From JAFEBO01 sp036392375 (lineage in GTDB: Bacteria > Planctomycetota > Phycisphaerae > Phycisphaerales > UBA1924), in the NCBI GenBank assembly GCA_036392375.1, contig DASVYC010000026.1, forward strand, positions 62,001 through 126,000: DNA of 64,000 nucleotides, given 5' to 3'. The notes under the pieces were generated by a model. It was not told the origin of the DNA and searched no databases. It saw only the letters and a list, made by a program, of their open reading frames with translations. The translations under genes and the position numbers were made by a program. How positions within the stretch are numbered: position 1 is the first letter of the stretch; every line of letters starts with the position of its first letter. This document shows positions 16,822 to 26,196 of this stretch, piece by piece.

Positions 16822-17970
16822 ATGGCCTTCAAGCACTCCACCCTGCCGATGTGGCTGCAGGACGGGATCTCGGGCGCTCTGCGTTCGACGATCACGCTGC
16901 CGCTGTCGATGGGGTTGCGCCCGGCGGTCGGCGTCGGGCGCGGAGCCGGGCGGTTGTTCGCCACCCTGCCGTTCAACAAGCGGCACATCCGCCGCGCCGT
17001 GCAGAACCTGGACATCGCCTACCCCGACTGGTCTGCCGAGCGCAAGCGCGAGATGGCGATCGCCAGCTACGAGCACCTGATGCAGCTCGGCGTCGAGTTG
17101 GCGTACACGCCGCGGCTGGTCAATCACGACGGCTGGTCGCGTCAGGTCCGCCTGGGCGATGTCTCGGGCGCACTCACGTCTCTGCTCCGTGGTGAGCCTT
17201 GCATCCTCGTCACCGGCCACTGCGGCAACTGGGAACTCGTCGGCTACACCGTCAGCATGCTCGGCTTCCCGATGCAGGCCGTCTATCGCCCGCTTGACCT
17301 CAAGCCCCTCGACAACTGGGTCCGGGAGAGCCGCCAGAAGCGCGGCCTCACGCTCGTGTCCAAGTTCGGCGCGGTGCGCGAGCTCCCCGAAGGCCTGCAA
17401 CGCGGCGTCCCCGCCGGCCTCGTTGCTGATCAGAACGGCGGCGACTACGGCGTCTTCGTCCCCTTCTTCGGCCGCCTTACCAGCACGTACAAGTCCATCG
17501 GCATCCTCGCGATGCAGTTCAACGCCACCGTCATCTGCGGCATGGCCCGCCGCCTCAAGCCCGGCGAACGCGCCGACGGCACCAACACCATCGCGACGAT
17601 CGGGCCCACCCCCAACGACGACAGCCGCGACGGCATGAACTACGTCATCGAGCTCGTCGATCAGTTCGGACCCTCCGACTGGGAGAGCCAGCCCGATCGG
17701 CTCTACTACATCACCGCTCGCTACCGGCGTTCGATCGAGAAGATGGTGCGGCGCTCACCCGAGCAGTACCTGTGGATGCACCGCATCTGGCGCAGCCGCC
17801 CGCCGCACGAGCGGAAGGACCGCGAGTTCCCCGCCGCGCTGCAGGAGAAGATCCGGGCGTTGCCGTGGATGACCGAGCCGGACCTCCAGGCCATCATCGC
17901 CCGCAGCAACGAAGACCGGCGGATGATCCGCGAGAAGGAAGATCACGGCTTCCGCATCGCGGGCCAGTAG
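16822..17970 (+). CDS. LpxL/HtrB-type lysophospholipid (lipid A) acyltransferase
   Basis: 382 residues. These inner-membrane enzymes move acyl chains onto lipid A precursors or related lipids. The key H-x4-E motif is in ILVTGHCGNWELVGYTVSML near residue 135. MQAVYRPLDLKPLDNWVRESRQKRG and VPAGLVADQNGG (the D-Q-x-x-G block) also match the family. The N-terminus has one hydrophobic segment (STITLPLSMGL) that may dock on the membrane. The presence is consistent with lipid A-like lipids in planctomycetes. Divergently oriented from queA, 71-143 bases apart depending on queA start. Confidence 0.85.
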   Translation: MAFKHSTLPMWLQDGISGALRSTITLPLSMGLRPAVGVGRGAGRLFATLPFNKRHIRRAVQNLDIAYPDWSAERKREMAIASYEHLMQLGVELAYTPRLVNHDGWSRQVRLGDVSGALTSLLRGEPCILVTGHCGNWELVGYTVSMLGFPMQAVYRPLDLKPLDNWVRESRQKRGLTLVSKFGAVRELPEGLQRGVPAGLVADQNGGDYGVFVPFFGRLTSTYKSIGILAMQFNATVICGMARRLKPGERADGTNTIATIGPTPNDDSRDGMNYVIELVDQFGPSDWESQPDRLYYITARYRRSIEKMVRRSPEQYLWMHRIWRSRPPHERKDREFPAALQEKIRALPWMTEPDLQAIIARSNEDRRMIREKEDHGFRIAGQ

Positions 17971-18121
17971 CCGCACCAGCCGGACCGACATCAGCCGCTT
18001 CTAGAACCGGCGCGCACCCTCCCGCGGCCACAGCCAGAACGAACGTTTCGGCGCAACAATTTGCTACGCTGTAGCGGGGATTTTCCCCCTGCTTGCCGTT
18101 CCATCTCCGGGAGCCTTCCAC

Positions 18122-19813
18122 ATGCGCTGCTCACTTCTCGCGTTCGCCGCCGGCACCGTGCTCGTCCCCGCCGCGATCCTCGCCCAGGCGACGACCAATC
18201 CCGCCCCCGCGCCCAAGCCGCAGACCACGCTCAAGGACCGCAGCGGCGATCGGATGGACAATTGGTGGAACGACACCGTTTTCTACCAGGTCTTCGTGCG
18301 CTCGTTCAAGGACTCCGAGACCGGCCCGCTCGCCAACGACGGCATCGGCGACTTCCAGGGCCTCATCGACAAGCTCGACTACCTCAACGACGGCAAGCCG
18401 GAGACGACGAGCGATCTGGGCATCACCGGCCTCTGGCTCATGCCCGTCTTCGAAGGCCCTTCGTACCACGGCTACGAAACCAGCGACTACTACAAGATCG
18501 AGTCCGAGCACGGCACCAACGAGGACTTCAAACGCTTCATGGCCGAGTGCGACAAGCGCGGCATCAAGGTCATTCTCGACCTCGTGCTCAACCACACCTC
18601 CAAGAGCCACCCCTGGTTCAAGAACGCCTGGGACCCCAAGAACCCCAAGCACGACTGGTTCATCTGGTCCGACACCAAGCCCGATTGGAAAGGCCCGTGG
18701 GGTCAGCAGGTCTGGTTCACGCCCGATGGCCGCAACACCGGGCCGTACTTCTACGGCATCTTCAGCTCCCACATGCCCGACCTGGACTATCGCAACCCCG
18801 AAGTCACCAAGGAAATGAACAAGGTCACCGAGTACTGGATCAAGCAGTACGGCGTCGCCGGCTACCGCCTCGACGCGATCCGCCACCTCATCGAAGACGG
18901 CCAGCAGCAAGAGAACACCAAAGGCACCCACGACTGGCTCAAGGACTGGCACAAGTTCTACAAGAAGGTCCGGCCCGACGCCTTCACCATCGGCGAGGTC
19001 TGGTCCAGCACCGACGTCATCGCGTCCTACGTCCCCGACCAGATGGACACCTGCTTCGAGTTTGACGTCTCCTACGCCACCATCGATGCCATCAACAACA
19101 CCGACAAGAATCGCATCGGCGAGGCGCTGAACAAGGCGTGGAAGGCCTATCCCCGCAACCAGTTCGGTTCATTCCTCTCCAACCACGATCAAACCCGCGT
19201 GATGACCCGCTTCGGCAACGACTTCTCCAAGATGAAGCTAGCCGCGTCGATGCTGTTCACCCAGCCGGGCATCCCGTTCCTCTACTACGGCGAAGAGATC
19301 GGCCAAGTCGGCGACAAGCCCGATGAGAACCTCCGCACGCCCATGCAGTGGAACAGCGAGCCGACGGTGGGCTTCACCAAGGGCAAGCCGTGGCGTGATG
19401 CGCAGCCCGACTACCCCAGCAAGAACGTCGCCGCCCAGAGCGCCGATCAGGACTCGCTGCTCAACCTCTACAAGAAACTCGTGCGCCTGCGCACCTCCAA
19501 CCCCGCGCTCGCCAAGGGCGACTTCACCCTCGCCGAGACCAGCGCCGACGGCGTCTACGCCTTCGCCCGCAGCGAGGGCTCGCAGTCGATGCTCGTGATC
19601 GCGAACCTCAGCGACAAGTCGGTGGCCGGCTGCCGCGTGAGTCTCGGCAGCGGCCCGTTCAAGAAGGCCGTCGCCCCGAAAGAACTGCTCCACGGCACGA
19701 CCGCGACCACCGAAACCCCCAAGCTCAACGGCCGCGGCGGGTTCGCGGACTACGCGCCGATCCCAACGCTGGAGCCGCGGACGCTGTACGTGCTCGATCT
19801 CAGCGGCAGATAA
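18122..19813 (+). CDS. Secreted alpha-amylase family (GH13) glycoside hydrolase
   Basis: 563 residues. Signal peptide MRCSLLAFAAGTVLVPAAILAQ. A complete GH13 catalytic barrel follows: NDTVFYQVFVRSF, IKVILDLVLNHTS (region I), GYRLDAIRHL (region II, nucleophile Asp near 250), TIGEVWSS (acid/base Glu near 292), FLSNHDQTRVM (region IV, Asp near 356). A C-terminal beta domain (FARSEGSQSMLVIANLSDKSV) is present. YYGEEIGQVGDKPDENLRTPMQW is typical of the alpha-glucosidase/oligo-1,6-glucosidase side of GH13, so malto-oligosaccharides are likely substrates. The export signal suggests a periplasmic or external role. A double-hairpin repeat begins 42 bases after the stop. Confidence 0.9.
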   Translation: MRCSLLAFAAGTVLVPAAILAQATTNPAPAPKPQTTLKDRSGDRMDNWWNDTVFYQVFVRSFKDSETGPLANDGIGDFQGLIDKLDYLNDGKPETTSDLGITGLWLMPVFEGPSYHGYETSDYYKIESEHGTNEDFKRFMAECDKRGIKVILDLVLNHTSKSHPWFKNAWDPKNPKHDWFIWSDTKPDWKGPWGQQVWFTPDGRNTGPYFYGIFSSHMPDLDYRNPEVTKEMNKVTEYWIKQYGVAGYRLDAIRHLIEDGQQQENTKGTHDWLKDWHKFYKKVRPDAFTIGEVWSSTDVIASYVPDQMDTCFEFDVSYATIDAINNTDKNRIGEALNKAWKAYPRNQFGSFLSNHDQTRVMTRFGNDFSKMKLAASMLFTQPGIPFLYYGEEIGQVGDKPDENLRTPMQWNSEPTVGFTKGKPWRDAQPDYPSKNVAAQSADQDSLLNLYKKLVRLRTSNPALAKGDFTLAETSADGVYAFARSEGSQSMLVIANLSDKSVAGCRVSLGSGPFKKAVAPKELLHGTTATTETPKLNGRGGFADYAPIPTLEPRTLYVLDLSGR

Positions 19814-19855
19814 ACACAAGCCCGCGGATGGAAGGGCACCCCCCAAACCAGCCCG

Positions 19856-19972
19856 GGGTGCCACTGCCGACGGCTCGGCGTCGGCAGTGCCGCAGTGACT
19901 TCCGTTCATCGGCGTTCGCGGCACACACCCCGCCCCTTCGCCGCCCAGCGAAGCGCTGGGCAGTGGCACCCC
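19856..19972 (+). repeat. Double-hairpin 3' element, copy 1
   Basis: 117 bp bounded by GGGTGCCAC and GTGGCACCCC. Hairpin A: ACTGCCGAC (19863-19871) with GTCGGCAGT (19880-19888), loop GGCTCGGC. Hairpin B: GCCCAGCG (19943-19950) with CGCTGGGC (19954-19961). It lies 42 bases after the GH13 stop. With the pyrimidine-rich leader of the next gene it fills the 325-base gap 19814-20138; I see no coding sequence there. Confidence 0.8.
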
Positions 19973-20055
19973 GGCATCGCGTCGCCGCTTTCCCAGCATC
20001 GATCCCCCCACTTCCCGCGAATCCGAAGACTTACCATCCCTCCAGAGTTACAATC

Positions 20056-20069
20056 AGACCCGCGGGTCT
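20056..20069. promoter_or_regulatory. Perfect 14-bp palindrome, candidate TetR-type operator (AGACC-N4-GGTCT)
   Basis: AGACCCGCGGGTCT is a perfect palindrome two bases downstream of TACAAT (20049-20054), a good -10 match, and 70 bases before the ATG of the CrtI-like gene. Half-sites and spacing equal those of the palindrome in front of the TetR gene at 37592-37605. The operator role is inferred from position and shape. Confidence 0.5.
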
Positions 20070-20138
20070 TCAATTCCCACGGCCTCCCCCACTTCGTCTC
20101 TCCGTCTCTTTGTCTCTCCGTCTCTTCCCCCACCCACC

Positions 20139-21785
20139 ATGTCCACCACCAATCGTCACGTCATCGTCATCGGCGGCGGCCTCGCGGGCCTCGCCGCGGC
20201 CGCGGAACTCTCCACCGCCGGCCTCCAGTCTGGCATCAAGGTCACCCTCATCGAGGCCAACAACCACCTCGGCGGCAAGATGAACCTGCTCCAAGAGAAG
20301 GGCTTCTCCTTCGACATGGGGCCCACGATCATCACCATCCCCGGCATCATCAGCGGCATCATCCGCCGCTCCGGCCGCAAGGTCGGCGACATGATCAAGT
20401 TCGTCGATCTCGACCCCCAGTGGCGCTGCCACTTCGAGGACGGCACCGTCATCAACCTCCGCAAGGACCCCGATGTCTTCGCGAAGGAGCTCGATGCCCA
20501 GTTCCCCAGCACCAAGCCCGGCGACGGCTACAAGAAGTTCATCGAGTACAGCCGCAAGCTCTACCGCCTCTCCGAGAAGGTCTTCTTCTACAAGGACCTC
20601 GGCGCCGCGACCGACCTCATGTTCAGCCCGCCCAAGGCCACCGGCATCGGCGGCGACCTGATGGCCATGGTCGGCACCATGCACTCCACCGTCGCCAAGC
20701 AGATCACCAAGCACGTCCCCGAGCCGCACCTCTGCCAGGTGATGGAGCACTTCCTCCAGTACGTCGGCAGCAGCCCCTTCATGGCGCCGTCGATCCTCAG
20801 CCTCATCGCCGCGGCCCAGGTTGATCACGGCTGCTGGTACACCATGGCCCCCGACGGCCAGTCCGGCGGCACCCGCTGCATGGCCCGCGCCCTCGAGAAG
20901 ATCGGGCGCGAGCAGGGTGTCAATTACATCACTGGCCGCCGCGTCACTCGCATCGTCGAGCGCGACAACCGCGTGATCGGTGTGGAGATCGACGCCGGCA
21001 GCGGCAAGCCCGAGTTCCTCGCCGCCGACGCCGTCGTCTCGAACTGCGATGTCCAGCGCACCAACCGCGACCTGCTCGACTCGCCCAAAGCCCGGGCCGA
21101 GCAGCAGGCGATCGCCAAGAAGTACACCCCCGCCTGCAGCGGCGTCGTCCTCTACCTCGGCCTCGACAAGCAGTACGACCACGTCGCCCACCACAACTTT
21201 TTCTTCAGCAAGAACAGCCACGACGAGTTCAACGACATCTACAGCAAGGGCATCCCCGCCCGCGACCCCACCATGTACATCTGCGCCCCTTCGCGCAGCG
21301 ACCCGACCCAGGCACCTCCCGGCTGTGAGGCCCTCTACATCCTCGTCCACACGCCCTACATCCGCGGCAACCAGAAGTGGGACGGCCCCGGCGGCCTGAT
21401 GGAGCAGTACAAGCCCGTCATCCTCGACAAGATGCGCCGCATGGGCTTCGCCGATATCGACAAGCACATCGTCGTCGATCGCACCCTCAGCCCCGCTGGC
21501 ATCGAAAAGATGTACAACGCCGAGGGCGGCGCGATCTACGGTCTCGCCTCGCACGGCCTCATGCACGGCGGCTTCAAGCCCAAGAACCGCAGCCGCGTCT
21601 ATTCCAACCTCTACCTCGCCGGCGGCAGCGCCAACCCCGGCCCCGGCACCCCCATGGTCATCATGAGCGGCGTCACCGCCGCCACCTGCCTGCTCGAGGA
21701 CTGGAAGATCCCTCTCCCCACCGAGAGCGGCCGCAACGTCCACGAACGCGTCATCGAGCCCAAGACCGAGCCGGTGCTGGTCTAA
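20139..21785 (+). CDS. Phytoene desaturase / carotenoid oxidoreductase (CrtI/CrtN/CrtP superfamily)
   Basis: 548 residues, a little longer than CrtI (about 490-510). The N-terminal FAD site is RHVIVIGGGLAGLAAAAEL followed by VTLIEANNHLGGKMN and FSFDMGPTIITIP, all family hallmarks. The C-terminal FAD contact is NLYLAGGSANPGPGTPMVIMSG. FAD-dependent enzymes of this family desaturate, isomerise or oxidise C30/C40 carotenoid chains at the membrane; which reaction applies cannot be told from sequence alone. A PlsC-like acyltransferase and GT2 enzyme 4-6 kb downstream recall the crtO/crtQ set of staphyloxanthin-like pathways. A pyrimidine-rich leader and a candidate operator at 20056 precede it. 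Confidence 0.85.
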   Translation: MSTTNRHVIVIGGGLAGLAAAAELSTAGLQSGIKVTLIEANNHLGGKMNLLQEKGFSFDMGPTIITIPGIISGIIRRSGRKVGDMIKFVDLDPQWRCHFEDGTVINLRKDPDVFAKELDAQFPSTKPGDGYKKFIEYSRKLYRLSEKVFFYKDLGAATDLMFSPPKATGIGGDLMAMVGTMHSTVAKQITKHVPEPHLCQVMEHFLQYVGSSPFMAPSILSLIAAAQVDHGCWYTMAPDGQSGGTRCMARALEKIGREQGVNYITGRRVTRIVERDNRVIGVEIDAGSGKPEFLAADAVVSNCDVQRTNRDLLDSPKARAEQQAIAKKYTPACSGVVLYLGLDKQYDHVAHHNFFFSKNSHDEFNDIYSKGIPARDPTMYICAPSRSDPTQAPPGCEALYILVHTPYIRGNQKWDGPGGLMEQYKPVILDKMRRMGFADIDKHIVVDRTLSPAGIEKMYNAEGGAIYGLASHGLMHGGFKPKNRSRVYSNLYLAGGSANPGPGTPMVIMSGVTAATCLLEDWKIPLPTESGRNVHERVIEPKTEPVLV

Positions 21786-21804
21786 AGCCGGGGGGAGACC
21801 CCAA

Positions 21805-21921
21805 GGGTGCCAATGCCGACGGCTTGGCGTCTGCAGTGCCGCGGCGGCATCGGTCCACCGGCGATCACCGCGTCCACCCGCGCCCCACCACTGCCCAGCG
21901 AAGCGCTGGGCAGTGGCACCC
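21805..21921 (+). repeat. Double-hairpin 3' element, copy 2
   Basis: 117 bp, the same length as copy 1, starting 20 bases after the stop at 21785. The second hairpin (CCCAGCGAAGCGCTGGG) and the right end GCAGTGGCACCC are intact. The first hairpin is worn (TGCCGAC...GTCTGCA), with left end GGGTGCCAA. It lies between convergent genes. Confidence 0.75.
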
Positions 21922-21935
21922 AAGCCCGATCGTGA

Positions 21936-23132
21936 TCAGGGACAGATCAACTGGTCGTAATACGGCAGGAACAACAAGAAGTCCGCATCATCCACCAACC
22001 GGTCGCCGTTCCAATCGCAGCGTTTGTCGGCCTCGGGCACCAGCAACGCGTCGTACGCCGGCAGGAACAACAGGAAGTCCGCATCGTCCACGTACGTGTC
22101 GAAGTTCAGATCCCCGGGACACTGGATGCCGACCTCGATCGACCCGATGCCGTACCCGGCGCACTGGTTGCCCGCGCCGAACTGGTACGAGCCGGCGTCG
22201 GCTGGGATGAACGGGTCGATGATCATGACCTCGGCGCGCGAACCGAGAATGCGGGAGTCGTCGTTGAGGTCGATATCCTCCTTGCGCCACGCGTACGTCA
22301 GCGGCCCGCTGCCGGTCAGCGTCGAACGGAACACGACGCGGTCGCCCGTCTCGGGTGTGAAGCCGGGGCCTTCGAATGTCAGGGGTATCGGGCCCACGCA
22401 TTCGGTGACGTCGGACCAGTCGGTGAACGACCACGATTCAATCACCTGGTCAGCCGTCGCGCCGCCCGCACCGGCGGTGAAGCCGACCCAGGCACAATCA
22501 GGAAAAAGCGCCGAGCCGCCATCGAGCATAAAAAGATCGAGCGGGCAGAAGAGGATCGGCTCGCCGTCGAGCCAGACGTAGAGCACGCCGGGTGTGTACT
22601 CGATCTTCACATCGTGGAATTCGCCGTCTGTGACGCTGTCGGGCAGGAAGGCGTGTGCGAGCGATAATGCGTCGGCTTCAGAGTTGCCGCTGGGCCCATC
22701 GTTCTGCACACTGACGTGCATGCCCTGGAACTCGTCGCTGAAGATGAAGGTGTCAAACTCGATGGCGACGCTGCGCGGGATGCCGGCGTAACCGAGGCCC
22801 GATCCCCCGCCGCCGATCGCGTCGGCGGCGCCGTCTTGGATGACAAACGCGAAGCCGTCGGCGGTGCCGCTCTGGATGGCGAAACGGAACGAGGTGCGGA
22901 ACCCGTTGTTGAGTTCGGACTTCGAGATGGTGTACCACGCCGCCCCGGCGCCGCCTTGGCCGCTGCGCGTCAGCCGCAACTGGTTGTCGAGGGTGTCGGC
23001 CTCGCCAACGAGCGTGAGGCCGCTGGTGGAGGCAAAGTCCGCGAACGAGAAGACCGCGCCGCACTGCGCCGTTGCCAGCGAGCCCGAGATCGCGATGCCC
23101 GCCGAAACCACGAAAAGCACACCCGTCCGCAT
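21936..23132 (-). CDS. Secreted L-type lectin-like protein with Ig-like segment and dockerin-like repeats
   Basis: 398 residues from ATG 23132, preceded by GGGAGGGG. Signal peptide MRTGVLFVVSAGIAISGSLATAQ. Residues about 30-220 resemble bacterial legume-lectin domains: SGTADGFAFVIQDGA, VAIEFDTFIFSDEFQGMHVSVQNDG, HDVKIEYTPGVLYVWLDG, AWVGFTAGAGG. This fold binds sugars. An Ig-like stretch (GDRVVFRSTLTGSGPLTYAWRK...DAGSYQFGAGNQC) follows, then two calcium-loop repeats at the C-terminus (CPGDLNFDTYVDDADFLLFLPAYD; CDWNGDRLVDDADFLLFLPYYD). Convergent with the carotenoid gene and separated from it by a double-hairpin element. Confidence 0.8.
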   Translation of the reverse strand: MRTGVLFVVSAGIAISGSLATAQCGAVFSFADFASTSGLTLVGEADTLDNQLRLTRSGQGGAGAAWYTISKSELNNGFRTSFRFAIQSGTADGFAFVIQDGAADAIGGGGSGLGYAGIPRSVAIEFDTFIFSDEFQGMHVSVQNDGPSGNSEADALSLAHAFLPDSVTDGEFHDVKIEYTPGVLYVWLDGEPILFCPLDLFMLDGGSALFPDCAWVGFTAGAGGATADQVIESWSFTDWSDVTECVGPIPLTFEGPGFTPETGDRVVFRSTLTGSGPLTYAWRKEDIDLNDDSRILGSRAEVMIIDPFIPADAGSYQFGAGNQCAGYGIGSIEVGIQCPGDLNFDTYVDDADFLLFLPAYDALLVPEADKRCDWNGDRLVDDADFLLFLPYYDQLICP

Positions 23133-23272
23133 GAGCCCCTCCCGCGGCGCCGCCGCGTTGAACGCCCATCGTACTGGCCTGTGCAACCGCCACCAAGAGC
23201 ATTCTCGATCAGCCGCGCCGTCCCAGAACCGATCGGACCGAGCCTCCGGACGCGCTGGACCACACCAAAGAC

Positions 23273-23300
23273 AGCAGACCCGGACTTCGCCGGGTCTGCT
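23273..23300 (-). terminator. Strong hairpin downstream of the 23348-24316 gene
   Basis: A perfect 11-bp stem (AGCAGACCCGG, 23273-23283; CCGGGTCTGCT, 23290-23300) with loop ACTTCG, about 50 bases past the stop of the minus-strand gene. On the minus strand it is followed only by GTCTTTGG, so the U-tract is weak. Confidence 0.5.
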
Positions 23301-23347
23301 GCTTGGCCATTGCAACAAGTGTGCGATGTGCTACCAGATGTCGTTGC

Positions 23348-24316
23348 TCACCACGGGCAGACCAGGTCGTTGTACTGGCTGGCGAAGAGCACGAAGTCGG
23401 CGTCGTCCACGAAGCCGTCGTCGTTGAAATCCGCGTCGCAGAACGCCGGGAGCGCCGGGCAGAGCAGTTCGTTGTACGCGCCCGCGAACGCGACGAAGTC
23501 GGTGTCATCCACGGCGTTGTCGAGATTGATGTCGGCCGAGCAGGGGTCCACGGCGTACGCCGTCGTGTTCACGCCCTGGCCCACACGCACCACCCGCGAC
23601 TCGCCGGGGTTCAGCGTGAACGTCCACTGGTACGCGAACGCGCCGTCGGTGTTGTAGCTGGTCTTGTTGGCCAGATCGGTCGATCCGGCGGAGAGGTTGG
23701 AGCGGAGGATGCTGCCCGCGTCGGTGTCGAAGCGCGACTCCGAGCCGTCGCTGGTCACCTGGGCGTACTCAAAGCTGGCCTGCTCGGTGAAGGTGCCGGT
23801 GTGGCCGCTGAAGTTCTGGATGTCATCCGGGGCCGGGTTGGGCGAGCCGCCCGGCACGTCCATATCGCAGAGGTGGAAGAAGTTGTACACGCGTGGTGTG
23901 GCGTTGTCGGCGGCTGCACCGAGCTTGGCGCGGGTGAACAGCCGCGACTGACGCGGGTTTGGGCCGTCCTTCAGGACGATCACGAACTCGGCGTCGATGA
24001 GCTCGAAGCCGACGGCGCCCGTGCCGACCTTGCTGAAGGTGATCCGCGTCTTGTTGCCGCTGGTGAAAGTCGTGGGCGACTGGAACTTGGCGAACAGCGA
24101 GTTGCTGTTGCCGTTCTGCTGACGCCAGTACCACGTGTACTTGTACTGCCAGTCGGTGAAGTTGTTGTCCTGATAGAAGAACGTGTCGCCGTTGGTCACG
24201 CTGAACGCGGGCGTGAGCAACTGGAACTTGGCGTTGCCCTGCGTGAGGGTCTGGGCCGACGCCGTGCCGACCACCGTCGCGAGCCCCAGGAGGGCCGCCA
24301 TCTTCGCCGTCTTCAT
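23348..24316 (-). CDS. Secreted protein of unknown function with dockerin-like C-terminus
   Basis: 322 residues. ATG 24316 (MKTAKMAALL) has GAGG 6 bases upstream; an ATG two codons earlier at 24322 overlaps that site and is less likely. Signal peptide ending GTASAQ. The middle (NAKFQLLTPAFSVTNGDTFFYQDNNFTDWQYKYTWYWRQQ cut into shorter blocks) is beta-rich and aromatic with no family I recognise. The C-terminus has two calcium-loop repeats, CSADINLDNAVDDTDFVAFAGAYN and CDADFNDDGFVDDADFVLFASQYN. No catalytic motif seen. Confidence 0.75.
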   Translation of the reverse strand: MKTAKMAALLGLATVVGTASAQTLTQGNAKFQLLTPAFSVTNGDTFFYQDNNFTDWQYKYTWYWRQQNGNSNSLFAKFQSPTTFTSGNKTRITFSKVGTGAVGFELIDAEFVIVLKDGPNPRQSRLFTRAKLGAAADNATPRVYNFFHLCDMDVPGGSPNPAPDDIQNFSGHTGTFTEQASFEYAQVTSDGSESRFDTDAGSILRSNLSAGSTDLANKTSYNTDGAFAYQWTFTLNPGESRVVRVGQGVNTTAYAVDPCSADINLDNAVDDTDFVAFAGAYNELLCPALPAFCDADFNDDGFVDDADFVLFASQYNDLVCPW

Positions 24317-24585
24317 GTGCATCCTCGCTTTGTGAGTTCCCCGACCAACGGCACGGACACCCGCCCCGCGCGGGATTGGACCACCCGGTCCGCGCGCCGA
24401 AACGCCGAGGGTTCAGGATATCTTGGGGGGAATTACGGATACAGAACTTTACCGATATTTTGGCCCCTCCCAATGTTTTCGGACGTTCCGAAACACCGGC
24501 CATTTCGCGGCGGCGGCGAGGCTCGGTGAAACAAAGTTCCACATCCGCGACGCAAGCGACAGGCGGTGATCCCGAACAACTCGTT

Positions 24586-25200
24586 ATGGAGCTTCTCGCC
24601 GCCGTGTGTCTTGGGCTTGGTCTTTCCGCCGCCGGCGGCCTGCGGATCTTCCTGCCGCTCTTGGTGGTCGGGTTGGGTCAGCGTCTTGGCATGGTTGAGC
24701 TTGGTTCGTCGCTCGCTTGGACCGGCGGCACACCGGCGTTGATCATCCTGTCGGCGCTCTGCGTCGCGGAGGGGCTGGGCTATTGCATACCCGCCGTGGA
24801 CCACGCGCTCGACGCTGTCTCGGCCCCTGCGTCTTGGATCGCCGGAGCGCTCTTCGCCACTGGCGCGGTCGCCCTTCCGCTGCAAGACATCACCGCGGCA
24901 TTGCCCGACGGCCTCGGTTCCACGCTCGCCTATGCCGCGGGCCTGGGCGGCGCGGCCGCCGCGGGCGCCGCGACCGCGGGTGTCACGCAACTCACCGGCG
25001 CCTCCGGCCGCGTCGTCTCCACCACGACCACGCTGGGCGTCGCCAACCCGGTCTATGCCACGCTCGAGAACATGCTCGCCGGAGCCATGAGCATCCTCGC
25101 GATTCTCGCGCCCGTGGCGCTGGGAGTCGTGTTGATCATCGCGACGATCGGTGTGTGGTGGATGATCCGCAAGCTGCGCCCACGCCGCGCGATCGCGTGA
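24586..25200 (+). CDS. DUF4126-type integral membrane protein
   Basis: 204 residues from ATG 24586 (MELLAAVCLGLGLSAAGGLR). The open frame extends upstream to 24376 without membrane-protein-like sequence. Six or so hydrophobic segments are visible, with GLSAAGGLRIFLPLLVVGLGQRLG near the start and PASWIAGALFATGAVALPL in the middle, resembling the DUF4126 family, whose function is unknown. The C-terminus ends in a basic tail (MIRKLRPRRAIA) expected on the cytoplasmic side. It sits inside the carotenoid-type locus, but a functional link is only positional. Confidence 0.7.
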   Translation: MELLAAVCLGLGLSAAGGLRIFLPLLVVGLGQRLGMVELGSSLAWTGGTPALIILSALCVAEGLGYCIPAVDHALDAVSAPASWIAGALFATGAVALPLQDITAALPDGLGSTLAYAAGLGGAAAAGAATAGVTQLTGASGRVVSTTTTLGVANPVYATLENMLAGAMSILAILAPVALGVVLIIATIGVWWMIRKLRPRRAIA

Positions 25201-25347
25201 CGCATCTCAAGTAAACCCGAAGAACCGATCCGGCTCCGAGGCGCGGATGCACCATGATTCTCCGTCGTGCAACACTGGCTCGGCGGCACCGATCGAATGC
25301 CGCGCCCCTGATTCGCTCGCTCGCCGCAGCGTCCCAACGATCCCGCG

Positions 25348-26196
25348 ATGGCACCGACCGATCCGCGCACGGATCTGCTCATCCCCGCCTCCTACTCGCC
25401 GACGGTGACGAAGTACTTCGCCCGCTGGGTGCGGCGGATGTTCAAGAAGTCCTTCCACGCCGTCCGCGTCACCCCCGAGAACGCAGACCTCCTCGCCACG
25501 CTGCAGCGTGACCCCACGCCTGCCATCGTGCTGGTGTCACACACCTCGTGGTGGGATCCGCTCGTCTGCCTCGTGCTGCACGATCGCTTGAGCCCGCAGC
25601 GCGAGCCGCTCGCGCCCATGGACGCGACGCAGCTCGCCAAGTTCGGGTTCTTCAAGAAGCTCGGGATCTTCGGCATCCAGCCCGACAACCCCGAGAGCCT
25701 GCGCGCGATGAGTGAGTACGTGGGCCGCCGATTCGAGAGCAACCCGCGGTCCACGCTCTGGATCACGCCGCAGGGCCGGTTCGTGGATCCGCGTGATCCG
25801 ATCGAGCTCCGCCCCGGTGCCGCTGCCTTGGCTGCCAAGACTCGCCATGTGCGCGTCCTGGCGCTCGCAATCGAGTACGCCTTCTGGACCGATCAGAAAC
25901 CGGAGGTCTTCCTGCGTTTCGAGCCGTGCGCGACGCCGGATCGCCCCGACAGCACGACCGCGTGGCACCGCGCGTTCCTGCGCGCCATGAGCGACAACAA
26001 CGCCCGGCTCGCCGACGCGGTCCGGTCCCGTGACCCCGCCCGGTTCCGCCCGGCGCTGGGAGAAATCACCGGCCGCGGCGACTCCGATTCCGGCCCTGCG
26101 ACGAACTGGTTCTACGACCTGTGGCTGCGGCTGCGCGGGCACTCCGGCCGGGTCGAGGACCGCCGGTTCGCCGGCGACCGCGGAGACCGCCAATGA
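25348..26196 (+). CDS. PlsC-like 1-acylglycerol-phosphate-type acyltransferase
   Basis: 282 residues. The acyltransferase block I H-x4-D is in VSHTSWWDPLVCL near residue 65, and the block II/III region reads STLWITPQGRFVDPRD, equivalent to the FPEGTRS motif of PlsC enzymes. These enzymes transfer acyl chains from acyl-ACP or acyl-CoA to a hydroxyl. The stop overlaps the ATG of the glycosyltransferase (ATGA), so the two are translationally coupled. With a CrtI-like gene upstream, an esterifying step on a glycosylated carotenoid, as CrtO does for staphyloxanthin, is a reasonable guess. Phospholipid work is the alternative. Confidence 0.8.
   Translation: MAPTDPRTDLLIPASYSPTVTKYFARWVRRMFKKSFHAVRVTPENADLLATLQRDPTPAIVLVSHTSWWDPLVCLVLHDRLSPQREPLAPMDATQLAKFGFFKKLGIFGIQPDNPESLRAMSEYVGRRFESNPRSTLWITPQGRFVDPRDPIELRPGAAALAAKTRHVRVLALAIEYAFWTDQKPEVFLRFEPCATPDRPDSTTAWHRAFLRAMSDNNARLADAVRSRDPARFRPALGEITGRGDSDSGPATNWFYDLWLRLRGHSGRVEDRRFAGDRGDRQ

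Noticed and set aside
20070..21923. 617-codon open frame opposite the CrtI-like gene
   Set aside because: Same reasoning: codon-bias shadow of a conserved FAD enzyme, with Val/Gly/Asp-rich low-complexity translation.
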